Shown here in pieces: positions 55,179 to 64,000 of a DNA stretch of 64,000 nt. The stretch is from Billgrantia endophytica. Lineage in GTDB: Bacteria; Pseudomonadota; Gammaproteobacteria; Pseudomonadales; Halomonadaceae. Location: positions 124,001-188,000 of the forward strand of contig NZ_PNRF01000012.1 of the NCBI RefSeq assembly GCF_002879615.1. The letters are read 5' to 3'. The notes under the pieces are model-generated. The model was not told the DNA's origin, did no database searches, and saw only the letters and a program-made list of their open reading frames with translations. Each line of letters starts with the position of its first letter. Positions within the stretch are counted from its first letter, which is position 1. A program made the position numbers and the translations under genes.

Positions 55179-55598
55179 ATGACGCTGGAAGAGGGTTTGA
55201 AACGTCTGGAGCGGCATATGTGGGATCTATGGCGCCAGCACTCCCAGCACAGTGGCAGCATGGAGCTGACCAACAGCGAGCTGGATTATCTCTACGCCCT
55301 GCTGTCGGCGCCCGAGGGGTTGCGGTTGACCGAACTGGCCGCCTTGATGCGGGTCAGCAAGGCCTCGGCCAGTGTCATGGTCAGCAAGCTCGGGGCACGC
55401 GGTTATCTGCGCAAGACCGCGTGCCCCGCAGACCGCCGCGCCACGCGGCTATACGCCACCATCAGGACGCAACACCTGGAGGTCGAGGAGCGGGATGTCT
55501 ACGCCAGCGCCGCGGCGTCGCTGCGCGAGGCCCTGGACGAGGAAGAGGTGCGGGAATTGTCTCGCCTGCTGGAAAAGGCGAGTCGCGGCCTGAAATGA
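55179..55598 (+). CDS. MarR family regulator (MepR-like position)
   Basis: A 139-residue MarR regulator. The winged helix is at about residues 35-100 (LRLTELAALMRVSKASASVMVSKLGARGYLRKTACPADRRATRLYAT), flanked by dimerisation helices. A GGGAG ribosome site precedes the ATG. The MATE pump gene starts 15 bp after its stop, so it probably represses both genes from the palindrome at 55143 until a drug-like ligand binds. Confidence 0.9.
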   Translation: MTLEEGLKRLERHMWDLWRQHSQHSGSMELTNSELDYLYALLSAPEGLRLTELAALMRVSKASASVMVSKLGARGYLRKTACPADRRATRLYATIRTQHLEVEERDVYASAAASLREALDEEEVRELSRLLEKASRGLK

Positions 55599-55613
55599 CG
55601 AGTGGAACGCGTG

Positions 55614-56954
55614 ATGAGAAGCGAATCGATCACTCGCGCCTATTGGCGCTATACCTTGCCTGCCGTGGTGGCCTTGGTGGTCAGTGGCACCTACCAGGTG
55701 GTGGATGGGATCTTCATCGGCCGTGTCGTCGGGGCACCGGGGCTGGCCGCCATCACCATGGCCTGGCCTTGGGTGGGGGTGCTGCTGGCGGCGGGCATGA
55801 TGATCGGCGTCGGTATCGGCGCCCAGTGCTCGATCGCCCAGGGGGCGGGCAGGGCAGAGCGTGCGGAGGCCGTCCTGGGGCAGGGGGCATGGCTGTTGCT
55901 GCTGGTCGGGGGGCCGATCGGCGGCTTGATGCTGGCAGGTAGCGGGGCCTTTCTCTCCCTGCAGGGGGCGCCGGATGAGGTGCTGGCCCTGGGCCGGGAC
56001 TATCTGCACGTGATGGGATGGGCCTCCCCCCTGGTGATGGCCAGCCTGGCGCTGCCCTTCTGGGTACGTAACCTGGGTGCGCCGAGGTTGGCCACCCTGG
56101 CCATGGTGGTGGGTGCCCTGGCCAATATCCTGCTCGATTACATCTTCATCGTATGGCTCGAATGGGGGTTGTACGGTGCCGCCTGGGCCACGGTGCTGGC
56201 CGAAAGCCTCGTCATCCTGGTTTGCCTGACCTTCCTGTCGAGACGCACGGGGTCGCTGCTGCTGCGCTGGCAGCCGTTCAAGCCCGGGCTATGCCGGGAC
56301 GTGCTGGGCACGGGATTCTCCAGCATGCTGATGTACCTCTACATCAGCATGGTCGTGGTGCTTCACAACGTGCTGCTGATGCAGCATGGCAGCGCCGTGC
56401 AGGTGGCGGCCTATGCCATCGCCGGTTATCTGTTGGCGTTCTACTACATGCTGGCGGAGGGGGTGGCGAACGGCATGCAGCCGCTGATCAGCTACTTCCA
56501 CGGGGCGCGCCGGGCCACCGCCATCAAGCGCGTGTTCCGGCTCGGGCTCTATAGCGCGCTGGGCGTCGGCGGGCTGATGACGGCTGCGTTGGTGGTGCGG
56601 CCGGCCTGGTTCGCCGCCATCTTCGTGTCCGGCGACGACGCCTTGCTGAGGGCGACGGTCTCGGGGGTTCGTCTACACTTGTTCGCACTCTTCCTCGATG
56701 GCTTCATCGTGCTGGCGGCATGCTTCTTCCAGGCCATGGGCCTGGGCCGGCAGGCGATCCTGATCACCTTGAGCAATATGCTGATCCAACTGCCCTTTCT
56801 GGCGGTGTTGCCACTGTTCCTGGGGCTGCAGGGCGTGTGGCTTGCCCTGCCTCTATCCAATGTGGTGCTGTCGTCGCTGGTGTTGTTCATGGTGGCGCGT
56901 CAATGGCGAAAGCTTGGGCGGCAAGAGCAGGGTGCCGCACTACCCGCTGTATAA
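55614..56954 (+). CDS. MATE family multidrug efflux pump
   Basis: A 446-residue protein with 12 hydrophobic segments in two homologous halves; the N-terminus RAYWRYTLPAVVALVVSGTYQVVDGIFIGRVVGAPGLAAI is typical of the MATE family (MepA/DinF-like). It exports cationic drugs in exchange for Na+ or H+. The ATG at 55614 is chosen over GTG at 55602 and 55611. It forms an operon with the MarR gene. Confidence 0.9.
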   Translation: MRSESITRAYWRYTLPAVVALVVSGTYQVVDGIFIGRVVGAPGLAAITMAWPWVGVLLAAGMMIGVGIGAQCSIAQGAGRAERAEAVLGQGAWLLLLVGGPIGGLMLAGSGAFLSLQGAPDEVLALGRDYLHVMGWASPLVMASLALPFWVRNLGAPRLATLAMVVGALANILLDYIFIVWLEWGLYGAAWATVLAESLVILVCLTFLSRRTGSLLLRWQPFKPGLCRDVLGTGFSSMLMYLYISMVVVLHNVLLMQHGSAVQVAAYAIAGYLLAFYYMLAEGVANGMQPLISYFHGARRATAIKRVFRLGLYSALGVGGLMTAALVVRPAWFAAIFVSGDDALLRATVSGVRLHLFALFLDGFIVLAACFFQAMGLGRQAILITLSNMLIQLPFLAVLPLFLGLQGVWLALPLSNVVLSSLVLFMVARQWRKLGRQEQGAALPAV

Positions 56955-57026
56955 GGCACTCGTGCGCTGTCTCCGTTGGCAGCGACTTGCTAAACTGGCC
57001 GACTAGACGAGGAGAGCGGCATAGGC

Positions 57027-57962
57027 GTGAGTGAGGCGATCGGTGCGGACGAGACCCAGGAAGCCCCCGCCGCCGAGCGGGCGGAGGCCGTCGCACGCCT
57101 GTTCAACGAGCCCATCACCGAGCTGCCTGAAGACCTTTATATCCCGCCGGAGGCGCTTCGGATATTTCTCGAGGCATTCGAGGGGCCGCTGGATCTGCTG
57201 TTGTACCTGATTCGCCGCCAGAATCTGGATATCCTGGCCATCGACGTGGCCGCCATCACGCACCAGTATATCGAGTACGTGGAGCTGATGAAGGCGATGG
57301 AGATCGAACTGGCCGGCGAGTACCTGCTGATGGCGGCGATGCTCGCCGAGATCAAGTCGCGTACCCTGCTGCCGCGGCCGCCCAAGGACGATGACGAGGA
57401 CGACGAGGGTGATCCGCGCGCCGAGCTGATCCGCCGCCTGCAGGAGTACGAGCAGCTCAAGAGCGCAGCGGAGGCCCTGGCGGAGCTACCTCGCGTGGGG
57501 CGCGACTGGTTTCCGGCACGAGCGGCCTTGCCGCCCCTGCAGGCGCGTGTCATTCACCCCGACGTCGAGCTGGATGAGCTGCTTGGCGCCCTGGCCGGTA
57601 TCCTGAGGCGTGCCGAACTCAATCAGGTGCATCATATCAGCCGTGAGGTGCTTTCTACGCGGGAGCGGATGCTGGCGATCATGGAGCGCCTGGGCCATGA
57701 GCACTACACCCCTTTCGAAGCGCTTTTCACGCTGGAGGAGGGCCGAGCCGGTGTGATCGTCACCTTCATGGCGATTCTTGAATTGGCCAAGGAGGCGATG
57801 ATCGAAATCGTGCAGAATGCACCGCTGTCTCCGATCCATCTGCGTGCCCGGATACCCCGGGACGAGACGGATGAACCGGACTTCAGCGACGAGAGCGATG
57901 TCGAGAGTCCCTTCGCCGAGAAGGGAGAGATCGGCATGTCGGGAGGGAGCAAGACATCATGA
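57027..57962 (+). CDS. scpA: segregation and condensation protein A
   Basis: A 311-residue kleisin. It shows EAFEGPLDLLLYLIRRQNLDILAIDVAAITHQYIEYV at about residues 50-88, the ScpA signature that binds the SMC head, and a C-terminal winged helix. It joins SMC and ScpB in chromosome condensation. It starts with GTG, preceded by GAGGAGAG. It overlaps scpB by four bases (ATGA), forming scpA-scpB-rluB. A 72-bp gap separates it from the MATE gene. Confidence 0.93.
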   Translation: MSEAIGADETQEAPAAERAEAVARLFNEPITELPEDLYIPPEALRIFLEAFEGPLDLLLYLIRRQNLDILAIDVAAITHQYIEYVELMKAMEIELAGEYLLMAAMLAEIKSRTLLPRPPKDDDEDDEGDPRAELIRRLQEYEQLKSAAEALAELPRVGRDWFPARAALPPLQARVIHPDVELDELLGALAGILRRAELNQVHHISREVLSTRERMLAIMERLGHEHYTPFEALFTLEEGRAGVIVTFMAILELAKEAMIEIVQNAPLSPIHLRARIPRDETDEPDFSDESDVESPFAEKGEIGMSGGSKTS

Positions 57963-58843
57963 CCGCCATGGAGCTACCTGACAGCCTCGATGAGATTCTC
58001 GAGGCGGCGCTGCTGGCGGCTGCAGAGCCGCTGCCGCTGGAACGCCTGGAAACGCTGTTCGATGATGATGAGCGGCCGCCCCGTCGTGCCCTGCGAGAGG
58101 CACTGGCCCGTGTGGAAGGGCGGCATGACCGCGGTGCACTGGAACTGATCGAAACCGCTTCAGGCTTCCAGTTGCGTATAAGGCCCCGTCTCTCACCCTG
58201 GGTGTCGCGCCTTTGGGATGAGCGGCCGCAACGCTACTCCCGGGCGCTACTGGAAACCCTGGCGCTTATCGCCTACCGTCAGCCTGTGACGCGTGGGGAT
58301 GTCGAGGAAGTGCGCGGCGTGGCGGTGAGCAGTTCGATCATGCGCACCCTGTCCGAGCGCGGCTGGATACGAGTGGTTGGCCATCGTGATGTGCCGGGGA
58401 GGCCGTCGGTCTATGCCACCACCCGAGCGTTTCTCGATGACTTCGGTCTCAAGACGCTTGATGAGTTGCCGCCCATGCATGAACTGAAGGGGCTGGCCGA
58501 GCCCTTTTTCGAGGATGAGGGATCGCCGCCGCCCGATGTGCTGTCTCGGGCCGGTGAGCAGGGCCCCGAGGGCGACGATTCCGAGCAAGTCGGCCATGAG
58601 CCGCACGATACCGAGGATGAGGCAGGCCGGGTAGCCGCTTCATCGGTTTCAGAGCAGCCAGAACCCCAAGATACGACGGCCGGGACGGCCGACGCGAGAC
58701 ACGCCGGGAAGGCGTCCAACAGGCCGGGACTCAGCTTCGCCGATCTCGAAGCGCGCCTGGCCGAACGTGCCCGCACCAGCGTCGATGATGATGGCGGAGC
58801 GGGGGCGGAATCCACATCCGAAGAGACGTCTGACGACCCATGA
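57959..58843 (+). CDS. scpB: segregation and condensation protein B
   Basis: A 294-residue ScpB. Two winged-helix domains occupy about residues 10-180, with [40 protein letters not shown] as the strongest signature. A long acidic, low-complexity C-terminal tail follows (about residues 195-294, Glu/Asp/Ser-rich), longer than in model ScpB proteins. It dimerises and stabilises ScpA on SMC. The start overlaps scpA and the end overlaps rluB. Confidence 0.93.
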   Translation: MTAMELPDSLDEILEAALLAAAEPLPLERLETLFDDDERPPRRALREALARVEGRHDRGALELIETASGFQLRIRPRLSPWVSRLWDERPQRYSRALLETLALIAYRQPVTRGDVEEVRGVAVSSSIMRTLSERGWIRVVGHRDVPGRPSVYATTRAFLDDFGLKTLDELPPMHELKGLAEPFFEDEGSPPPDVLSRAGEQGPEGDDSEQVGHEPHDTEDEAGRVAASSVSEQPEPQDTTAGTADARHAGKASNRPGLSFADLEARLAERARTSVDDDGGAGAESTSEETSDDP

Positions 58844-59697
58844 CAACCACCACCGAAAAACTGCAGAAGGTCCTGGCACGCGCCGGGCTGGGCTCACGCC
58901 GCGAAATGGAAGCGGCCATCGAGGCCGGCCGTGTCAAGGTCAACGGCAAGCCCGCTACCCTGGGCGATCGCATCGAGATGCGCGACAGGGTAACCTTCGA
59001 CGATCGCCCCGTCACCCTGCGTGGCGCCGAGGAGACGCCACGACGGGTCATCATGTACAACAAGCCGGAAGGTGAGCTCTGCACGCGCAAGGATCCGGAG
59101 GGGCGCCGCACCGTCTTCGAGCGTTTGCCACGTCTGAGGGGCGAGCGCTGGATTGCCATTGGCCGGCTGGATATCAACACCAGCGGGCTGCTGCTGTTCA
59201 CCACCGATGGTGAACTGGCCAATCGCCTCATGCACCCCTCCACCCAGGTGGAGCGTGAATACGCCGTGCGGGTCATGGGTGAAGTGAAGAAGGAGCAAGT
59301 GGTAGCCATGGTGCAGGGCGTGATGCTCGAGGATGGGCCGGCTCGCTTTACCGATGTGCAGGAGTTCGGCGGTGAAGGCATCAATACCTGGTTTCATGTG
59401 GTGATCACCGAGGGTCGCAACCGGGAGGTCCGGCGTCTGTGGGAATCCCAGGGGCTGACGGTCAGTCGCCTGAAGCGGGTGCGCTACGGCAACATCTTCC
59501 TCGACAAGCGGGCCAAGGCCGGTGAGTGGGTGGAGCTCTCCCAGGTGGAGATCGACGACCTGGCGGAAAGTGCCGGGCTGCCGTCGCGCAAGGTGCCCGA
59601 GCTGACGCCCGACGAGAAGAATCGCTGGAGTCGTGACAAGCACAAGCGGCGGCCGGTACAGGCCATGCGCAAGCCGAAGACCCCGCGCAGCCGCTGA
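58840..59697 (+). CDS. rluB: 23S rRNA pseudouridine synthase B
   Basis: A 285-residue RsuA-family pseudouridine synthase. An N-terminal S4 RNA-binding domain (residues 6-60, [30 protein letters not shown]) precedes the catalytic domain, with the active-site Asp in [26 protein letters not shown]. It makes pseudouridine 2605 in 23S rRNA. It starts overlapping scpB (ATGA). The C-terminal 40 residues are basic, possibly binding rRNA. Confidence 0.92.
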   Translation: MTTTTEKLQKVLARAGLGSRREMEAAIEAGRVKVNGKPATLGDRIEMRDRVTFDDRPVTLRGAEETPRRVIMYNKPEGELCTRKDPEGRRTVFERLPRLRGERWIAIGRLDINTSGLLLFTTDGELANRLMHPSTQVEREYAVRVMGEVKKEQVVAMVQGVMLEDGPARFTDVQEFGGEGINTWFHVVITEGRNREVRRLWESQGLTVSRLKRVRYGNIFLDKRAKAGEWVELSQVEIDDLAESAGLPSRKVPELTPDEKNRWSRDKHKRRPVQAMRKPKTPRSR

Positions 59698-59739
59698 GCC
59701 GGCCTCCTGCGGGACGACAATGGCATTGGGAAAAAATCC

Positions 59740-59768
59740 TTGCTCTCAGGGAACTCGATCGGTAATAT
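59740..59768 (+). promoter_or_regulatory. promoter of the tRNA-Lys pair
   Basis: TTGCTC (59740-59745) and TAATAT (59763-59768) are separated by 17 bp, a good sigma70 promoter. The first tRNA starts 17 bp after the -10. The CTGCCCCC that follows is a GC-rich discriminator, typical of stringently controlled stable RNA genes. Confidence 0.7.
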
Positions 59769-59784
59769 CTGCCCCCGTTCGGAC

Positions 59785-59860
59785 GGGTCGTTAGCTCAGT
59801 TGGTAGAGCAGTTGGCTTTTAACCAATTGGTCGTAGGTTCGAATCCTACACGACCCACCA
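59785..59860 (+). tRNA. tRNA-Lys (anticodon TTT)
   Basis: A 76-nt tRNA. The acceptor stem GGGTCGT pairs with ACGACCC, the D-loop is TAGCTCAGTTGGTAGAGCA-like, the anticodon TTT is at 59818-59820 in loop CTTTTAA, and the T-arm contains GGTTCGAATCC. CCA is encoded. The copy at 59891 is identical, and a 30-bp spacer separates them. Confidence 0.96.
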
Positions 59861-59890
59861 TCCGAGCCTGTACGCTTGTTCGCAAGCGCC

Positions 59891-59966
59891 GGGTCGTTAG
59901 CTCAGTTGGTAGAGCAGTTGGCTTTTAACCAATTGGTCGTAGGTTCGAATCCTACACGACCCACCA
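59891..59966 (+). tRNA. tRNA-Lys (anticodon TTT), second identical copy
   Basis: Identical to the tRNA at 59785 over all 76 nt; the anticodon TTT is at 59924-59926, and CCA is encoded. It shares the upstream promoter and is followed by an intrinsic terminator at 59977. The exact identity points to a recent tandem duplication or ongoing gene conversion. Confidence 0.96.
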
Positions 59967-59976
59967 GATTGTGAGA

Positions 59977-60012
59977 AAAGCGCCCTCGTTTCCCTGGAAG
60001 CGAGGGCGCTTT
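59977..60012 (+). terminator. terminator of the tRNA-Lys operon
   Basis: AAAGCGCCCTCG (59977-59988) pairs perfectly with CGAGGGCGCTTT (60001-60012) around a 12-nt segment that partly extends the stem. It begins 11 bp after the second tRNA. The downstream T-run is short, but the stem is long and GC-rich. Confidence 0.8.
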
Positions 60013-60208
60013 GCGTTACGCCTCCGCATCGGCAAACAATTGGTGCAGGGCATGCATTTGCGCGGCAATGTGGTCTAGAATAAGGGAATGGCCGAGGCAG
60101 CGAGAGACGCAGCCTTTGCCGCAGGCGCATCGCCCGCACGGAGCGTGTGACTCGCGATGTACCCGTTACATGCAGGGGGAGCCCCTGCCAGTCACAGTGG
60201 TAGACACG

Positions 60209-61237
60209 ATGACGATCATGACTTCCAGAGCCGAGGTGCGTAGTCACCTGGCACGCGCCTATTGCCCCACTCGAATTCCTGCCGAAGATGGTGCTCGCGT
60301 CGCCGAGATCAAGCGGCTACTCCAGGAGCGGAATGCCGTGCTGGTGGCCCACTACTACACCGACGATGCGATCCAGCAACTGGCTGAAGAAACCGGCGGA
60401 TGCGTTGCCGACTCCCTGGAGATGGCCCGCTTCGGTGCTCGCCATGACGCCAATACCCTGGTGGTGGCAGGCGTTCGTTTCATGGGCGAGACGGCCAAGA
60501 TACTGTCCCCGGAAAAGCGCGTGCTGATGCCGACCCTGGAAGCGACCTGTTCACTGGACATCGGCTGTCCCGCCGACGCATTCAGTGCCTTCTGCGATGC
60601 TCACCCCGATCGCACGGTGGTGGTATACGCCAACACTTCGGCGGCGGTGAAGGCTCGCGCCGACTGGGTGGTGACGTCGTCGATCGCTGTGGACGTGATT
60701 GAACACCTACAGTCCCGTGGCGAGAAGATCCTGTGGGCACCGGACAAGCATCTGGGGGGCTATATCCAGAAGAAGACCGGCGCCGATATGCTGATGTGGG
60801 ACGGTGCCTGTATCGTTCATGAAGAGTTCAAGGCCAAGGGGATCGAAGACCTCAAGGCCCTGTACCCCGAGGCCGCGGTGCTGGTGCACCCGGAATCGCC
60901 GGCGTCGGTGGTGGAGCTCGCCGATGTGGCGGGTTCCACGTCGCAGTTGATCAAGGCGGCCAAGGAGTTGCCCCACGACAAGCTGATCGTGGCCACTGAT
61001 CGCGGCATCTTCTTCAAGATGCAGCAGATGGTGCCGGCCAAGACCCTGTTCGAGGCCCCCACCGCCGGCAGCGGTGCCACTTGCAAGAGTTGCGCGCACT
61101 GCCCGTGGATGGCGATGAACGCATTGGACAACCTGGCCGGTGCCCTGCGTGACGGCATGGGTGAGATCCACGTCGATGAAGGGCTGCGTCTCAAGGCGTT
61201 GAAGCCGCTGGAGCGAATGCTCAATTTCCAGCGCTGA
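60209..61237 (+). CDS. nadA: quinolinate synthase A
   Basis: A 342-residue NadA, close to the E. coli length. It condenses iminoaspartate and dihydroxyacetone phosphate to quinolinate in NAD synthesis and binds one 4Fe-4S cluster. The motifs [29 protein letters not shown] and the C-terminal [12 protein letters not shown] carry the cluster cysteines. The ATG at 60209 is taken by N-terminal homology, with 60218 as an alternative; the open frame continues upstream. About 200 bp from the tRNA terminator contain its likely promoter, not clearly recognised. Confidence 0.94.
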   Translation: MTIMTSRAEVRSHLARAYCPTRIPAEDGARVAEIKRLLQERNAVLVAHYYTDDAIQQLAEETGGCVADSLEMARFGARHDANTLVVAGVRFMGETAKILSPEKRVLMPTLEATCSLDIGCPADAFSAFCDAHPDRTVVVYANTSAAVKARADWVVTSSIAVDVIEHLQSRGEKILWAPDKHLGGYIQKKTGADMLMWDGACIVHEEFKAKGIEDLKALYPEAAVLVHPESPASVVELADVAGSTSQLIKAAKELPHDKLIVATDRGIFFKMQQMVPAKTLFEAPTAGSGATCKSCAHCPWMAMNALDNLAGALRDGMGEIHVDEGLRLKALKPLERMLNFQR

Positions 61238-61240
61238 GCG

Positions 61241-61267
61241 CCGCTGCGCATCGCGATTGCGCAACGG
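61241..61267. terminator. possible bidirectional hairpin between nadA and bepA
   Basis: CCGCTGCGCA (61241-61250) pairs with TGCGCAACGG (61258-61267) with one mismatch around a 7-nt loop, in the 30-bp gap between the two convergent stops. There is no T-run, so this is only a candidate terminator. Confidence 0.4.
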
Positions 61268-62716
61268 CTAGAACTTCTCCAGCGTTTCCCGATAACCGAC
61301 GAAATCCTCGCGACGCTGTGCGATCCGACTGGCGGCGTTGGTGTCTCCGCTGCGCTCGGCCACCTGTTTCGCCACATCGAGCTGGTGTATGGCACGGTCG
61401 ATGCTGCCGGTCAGTTGCATATGCTCGGCTCGGGCAAGGTGGCCCCACGCCTCGCGATCGCTGCGCCCGGCGGCTTCGGCGAGCAGGGTGAATACCTGAG
61501 GGTCCTCCGGGCGCCGGTCGGCCAGTTCACGCAGGATTCGATAGGACTCGTTGGGATCGCGCTGCAGCAATGCCTCACCCAGCACCCGCGTGGCTGGCAT
61601 ATGGCCGGGCATCAGCCGGAGCAGACGGCGGCTGCGTTCGATGGCATCGTCATAGCGGCCGGCGTCGAAGGCGACTTCCGCAGCGCTGACGGGTATCAGT
61701 GCCAGGTCGGGCAGTTCGCGTGCCAGGGCATCCAGGTTGCTCAGGGCAGCATCGGTGTCGCCTCTTTGCGCTTGGATGAGGGCGTCGAGGTAGCGGCTGG
61801 CCGTTTCGGGCGCTCCATCCTGCGCCATGCGTGTTGCAGCCTGCTGCGGGTCGCGCTGGTGAACGGTCAGCAGGGCCCTGGCCCGGATCAGGTGGTAGAC
61901 AGGTTCGCCGTTGCGGGGTTCGGCGGGCCGAAGCTGCGCGGCACGGGATTCGGCGTCGCTGATTCGGGATTCGGTCAGGGGGTGAGTCAGCAGGAACTCC
62001 GGCGGGTTGCCGCCCTGTAGACTGGCCTGACGCTGCATGGCACGGAACATGCGTACCATGGCCTGAGGGTCGAAGCCGGCCTGGGACATGGCCTGCAGGC
62101 CGAGCCGGTCGGCTTCCTGCTCGAAGCGTCGTGAGTAAGCCAGTTGGTCCTGGATGAAGGCGGCCTGGGAACCCATGGCGGCCGCCATGCCCGCATCACC
62201 GCCACCGCTGGCGGCGATCAGCATGCCGGCCAGCATGGCGGCCATGACCGGGATCTGGGTCTGTTCGGCGCGAGCCTGACCCCGTGCATAATGGCGCTGG
62301 GAGAGATGGCCCAGTTCATGGGCCAGTACCGAGGCCACGGCGTCTTCTTCGTCGGCGAAGGCGAACAGCCCGGCATTGACGCCGATCACCCCGCCGGGAA
62401 CGGCAAAGGCATTGAGCGTGCGGCTGTCTACCAGGGCCACCACGGTACGGGTATCGGTAAGGCCGCTGTGTGGCGTCAGCCTGGCCAGCAGGGACTCCAT
62501 GTAATCCTGGACGATAGGATCTTGCCATTGCGGGGCCTTGGCCCGAAACTGGCGTAGCCAGGCGCGGCCGAGCCGGTACTCCTCACCGCTCATGGCCTGG
62601 TTGCTGCCGGTCAGGCTGGGCAGCCCATAGTCGTCCGTTGCGCTGGCAGGGGCGGGAAGGGCCAGCATCAGCACCGTGGCGCTGGCTATCAGGCAAGTTC
62701 GGGCGTTATGCAGCAT
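61268..62716 (-). CDS. bepA: beta-barrel assembly-enhancing protease
   Basis: A 482-residue exported M48 metalloprotease with a C-terminal TPR domain. A signal peptide covers residues 1-26, the zinc motif HELGH is at 133-137, and FEQEADRLG supplies the third ligand region. TPR-like helices follow from about residue 275. BepA degrades or helps assemble stalled LptD and BAM complexes in the periplasm. The ATG at 62716 is preferred over 62731 because GAGG lies six bases upstream. It is adjacent to a perM-like gene, as in E. coli. Confidence 0.92.
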   Translation of the reverse strand: MLHNARTCLIASATVLMLALPAPASATDDYGLPSLTGSNQAMSGEEYRLGRAWLRQFRAKAPQWQDPIVQDYMESLLARLTPHSGLTDTRTVVALVDSRTLNAFAVPGGVIGVNAGLFAFADEEDAVASVLAHELGHLSQRHYARGQARAEQTQIPVMAAMLAGMLIAASGGGDAGMAAAMGSQAAFIQDQLAYSRRFEQEADRLGLQAMSQAGFDPQAMVRMFRAMQRQASLQGGNPPEFLLTHPLTESRISDAESRAAQLRPAEPRNGEPVYHLIRARALLTVHQRDPQQAATRMAQDGAPETASRYLDALIQAQRGDTDAALSNLDALARELPDLALIPVSAAEVAFDAGRYDDAIERSRRLLRLMPGHMPATRVLGEALLQRDPNESYRILRELADRRPEDPQVFTLLAEAAGRSDREAWGHLARAEHMQLTGSIDRAIHQLDVAKQVAERSGDTNAASRIAQRREDFVGYRETLEKF

Positions 62717-62878
62717 GGCCATCCTCGGCATGAAGGAGCGGTCGAATCCTTATCCGACATTGATTCGGCCTGCAAAGTGCCTTTAAATTTCCAGGGTTTC
62801 GATGTGGCTTGCAACGGTAGCGCCATATCTTCTGCCGTCACCCTCTCCACATCCTTCAGCATTCTCCCGGGAGACACC

Positions 62879-63127
62879 ATGGCTGTGCAACCAGATGACG
62901 TGCTCGATGCTTGCGGTCTGCCCTGTCCGCTGCCACTGCTCAAGGCCAAGCAGGCGCTGGCCAGGCTGGCCGTCGGCCAACTGCTCGAGGTCATGGCCAC
63001 CGATGCCGGTTCCTGGCAGGATTTCCAGACGTTCGCCGATCAGAGTATCCATGAGCTGGTAGGCCGTGAGGAGCGGGACGAGGTCTTTCACTACTGGATT
63101 CGCAAGGGCGGGGAGCCTGTTACATGA
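62879..63127 (+). CDS. TusA-like sulfur carrier protein
   Basis: An 82-residue TusA-family protein. The catalytic CPxP motif is in DACGLPCPLPLLKAKQAL, near residue 16. Such proteins carry persulfide sulfur for tRNA thiolation or other uses. GGGAGA precedes the ATG at 62879. It overlaps the perM-like gene by four bases (ATGA), so the two are coupled. Confidence 0.88.
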   Translation: MAVQPDDVLDACGLPCPLPLLKAKQALARLAVGQLLEVMATDAGSWQDFQTFADQSIHELVGREERDEVFHYWIRKGGEPVT

Positions 63128-64000
63128 CACTTCGGCAGGTATTCAAGAGCTGGATCGACCACTATTTTTCCGACGAGGAGGCGGTGATCCTGCTGGTGGT
63201 GCTGGTACTGGGCTTTACCGCGCTGATCCTGTTCGGTCGTATGCTGGCTCCCTTTCTGACCGCCCTGGTCTTCGCATTCCTTCTGCAGGGTGGCGTCAAT
63301 GCCCTGGTGCGACGAGGCATGCCGCACCTGTTGGCCGTCATTGTCATCTTCCTGGGCTTCCTGGGCGTGTTGCTGACGTTGGCTTTCATCCTGATGCCAT
63401 TGATCTGGAACCAGTTGGTGGGGCTGGTGCAGGAGACACCCAGGATGTTTGCCAGTGGGCAGCAGCTCATCGACGATCTGCAGGAGCGCTACCCCCATCT
63501 GGTGACGCCGGATCAGGTGCAGGAGTGGATCGGCGTGGCGGGCCGCGAAATGACCCAGTTCGGACAGCGGGCTCTGACGCTTTCGCTGGCCTCCCTGGGC
63601 AACGTTCTGGCGCTGATCATCTATCTGGTGCTGGTACCGATCCTGGTCTTCTTCCTGCTCAAGGACCGGGAGCAACTGGTTGCCTTTACCCTTTCGCTGT
63701 TGCCCCAGAAGCGTATCCTGATGACGCGTATCTGGAATGAGATGGATGCCCAGATCGCCAATTATGTGCGTGGCAAGTTCATCGAAATCATCATCGTCGG
63801 AACCGTGGCGTTCTTCACCTTTGCCTTTTTCGGGCTGCCCTACTCGGCGCTGCTTGGCGTCGTGGTAGGCTTCTCGGTGCTGGTTCCCTACATAGGCGCG
63901 GCGGTAGCCACCCTGCCGGTTGCCGCCGTGGCGGGATTTCATTTCGGGCCGACGCATGACTTTCTCTACGTATTGATCGCCTATGGAGTCCTCCAGGCCC
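63124..64000 (+). CDS. perM: PerM / AI-2E transporter family membrane protein (cut by window end)
   Basis: The frame stays open to the window end, giving about 292 residues so far (family members have about 350-370). Several hydrophobic segments are visible, with the family motifs LKDREQLVAFTLSLLPQKR and GKFIEIIIVGTVAFFTFAFFGLPYSALLGVVVGFSVLVPYIGA. The family includes TqsA, the AI-2 exporter, and PerM, a poorly understood permease. The ATG overlaps the TusA-like stop. The bepA-perM neighbourhood matches E. coli. Confidence 0.9.
   Translation, partial: MTLRQVFKSWIDHYFSDEEAVILLVVLVLGFTALILFGRMLAPFLTALVFAFLLQGGVNALVRRGMPHLLAVIVIFLGFLGVLLTLAFILMPLIWNQLVGLVQETPRMFASGQQLIDDLQERYPHLVTPDQVQEWIGVAGREMTQFGQRALTLSLASLGNVLALIIYLVLVPILVFFLLKDREQLVAFTLSLLPQKRILMTRIWNEMDAQIANYVRGKFIEIIIVGTVAFFTFAFFGLPYSALLGVVVGFSVLVPYIGAAVATLPVAAVAGFHFGPTHDFLYVLIAYGVLQA

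Noticed and set aside
59785-59966. Possible CRISPR-like or attachment repeats at the 76-bp duplication
   Set aside because: The repeats are complete tRNA-Lys genes; no integrase or spacer array is nearby.

Overview
The window is a high-GC gammaproteobacterial chromosome segment, most like a Halomonas-type (Halomonadaceae) genome. The evidence is the housekeeping synteny on the right (tadA-mltF-purL, scpA-scpB-rluB, bepA-perM) combined with many small transport and regulatory modules typical of a halotolerant soil or marine heterotroph. These identifications come from reading the translated sequence; no database search was possible. I see no rRNA, CRISPR array, prophage or intact insertion sequence.

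Layout. 1-6.2 kb: the end of an MFS exporter, two alpha/beta hydrolases, an SDR oxidoreductase divergent from its TetR repressor with two matching operators, and a LysR gene whose tail runs into the remnant of a deleted MFS gene. 6.2-16.3 kb: a coherent catabolic and uptake island. It has an IclR regulator, an old-yellow-enzyme type demethylase, a four-gene polar amino acid ABC importer and three FAD-dependent amine/amino acid oxidases, and probably handles N-methylated amino acids. 16.4-17.6 kb: decayed genes (a MocR fragment and a frameshifted azoreductase). 17.7-24.1 kb: a GcvA-like LysR, an ABC-F ATPase, four LysE/RhtB amino acid exporters, an Lrp regulator and an ABM-like small protein. 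24.1-30.0 kb: a GlxA-type regulator, a PotDABC-like importer and a proline racemase superfamily enzyme with an unusual active site. 30.0-37.4 kb: a SleB-like hydrolase, an FMN reductase behind a SoxR-box-like promoter, endonuclease IV, a LolA-like protein, a START-like protein, a MocR regulator and an overlapping GNAT-PaiB-GNAT operon.

37.6-43.3 kb: alkylation repair (Ada/AlkA fusion plus Ogt), a MarR remnant abutting a DUF1127 gene, a LysR gene with a canonical T-N11-A box, a YCII/ECF42 sigma factor pair, and a truncated MgtC/DUF4010-type gene. 43.5-64 kb is mostly core: an exported DUF151-PDZ fusion, tesB, tadA, mltF, purL, an orphan helical protein, a crotonase, radD, a mepRA-like MarR-MATE operon, scpA-scpB-rluB, two identical tRNA-Lys genes, nadA, bepA, a TusA-like protein and perM (cut by the window end).

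Most worth following up are the N-methyl amino acid island, the Cys/Gly proline racemase homologue with its transporter, the SoxR-box-like promoter, the exported DUF151-PDZ protein, and several deletion scars that show recent gene loss between regulators.
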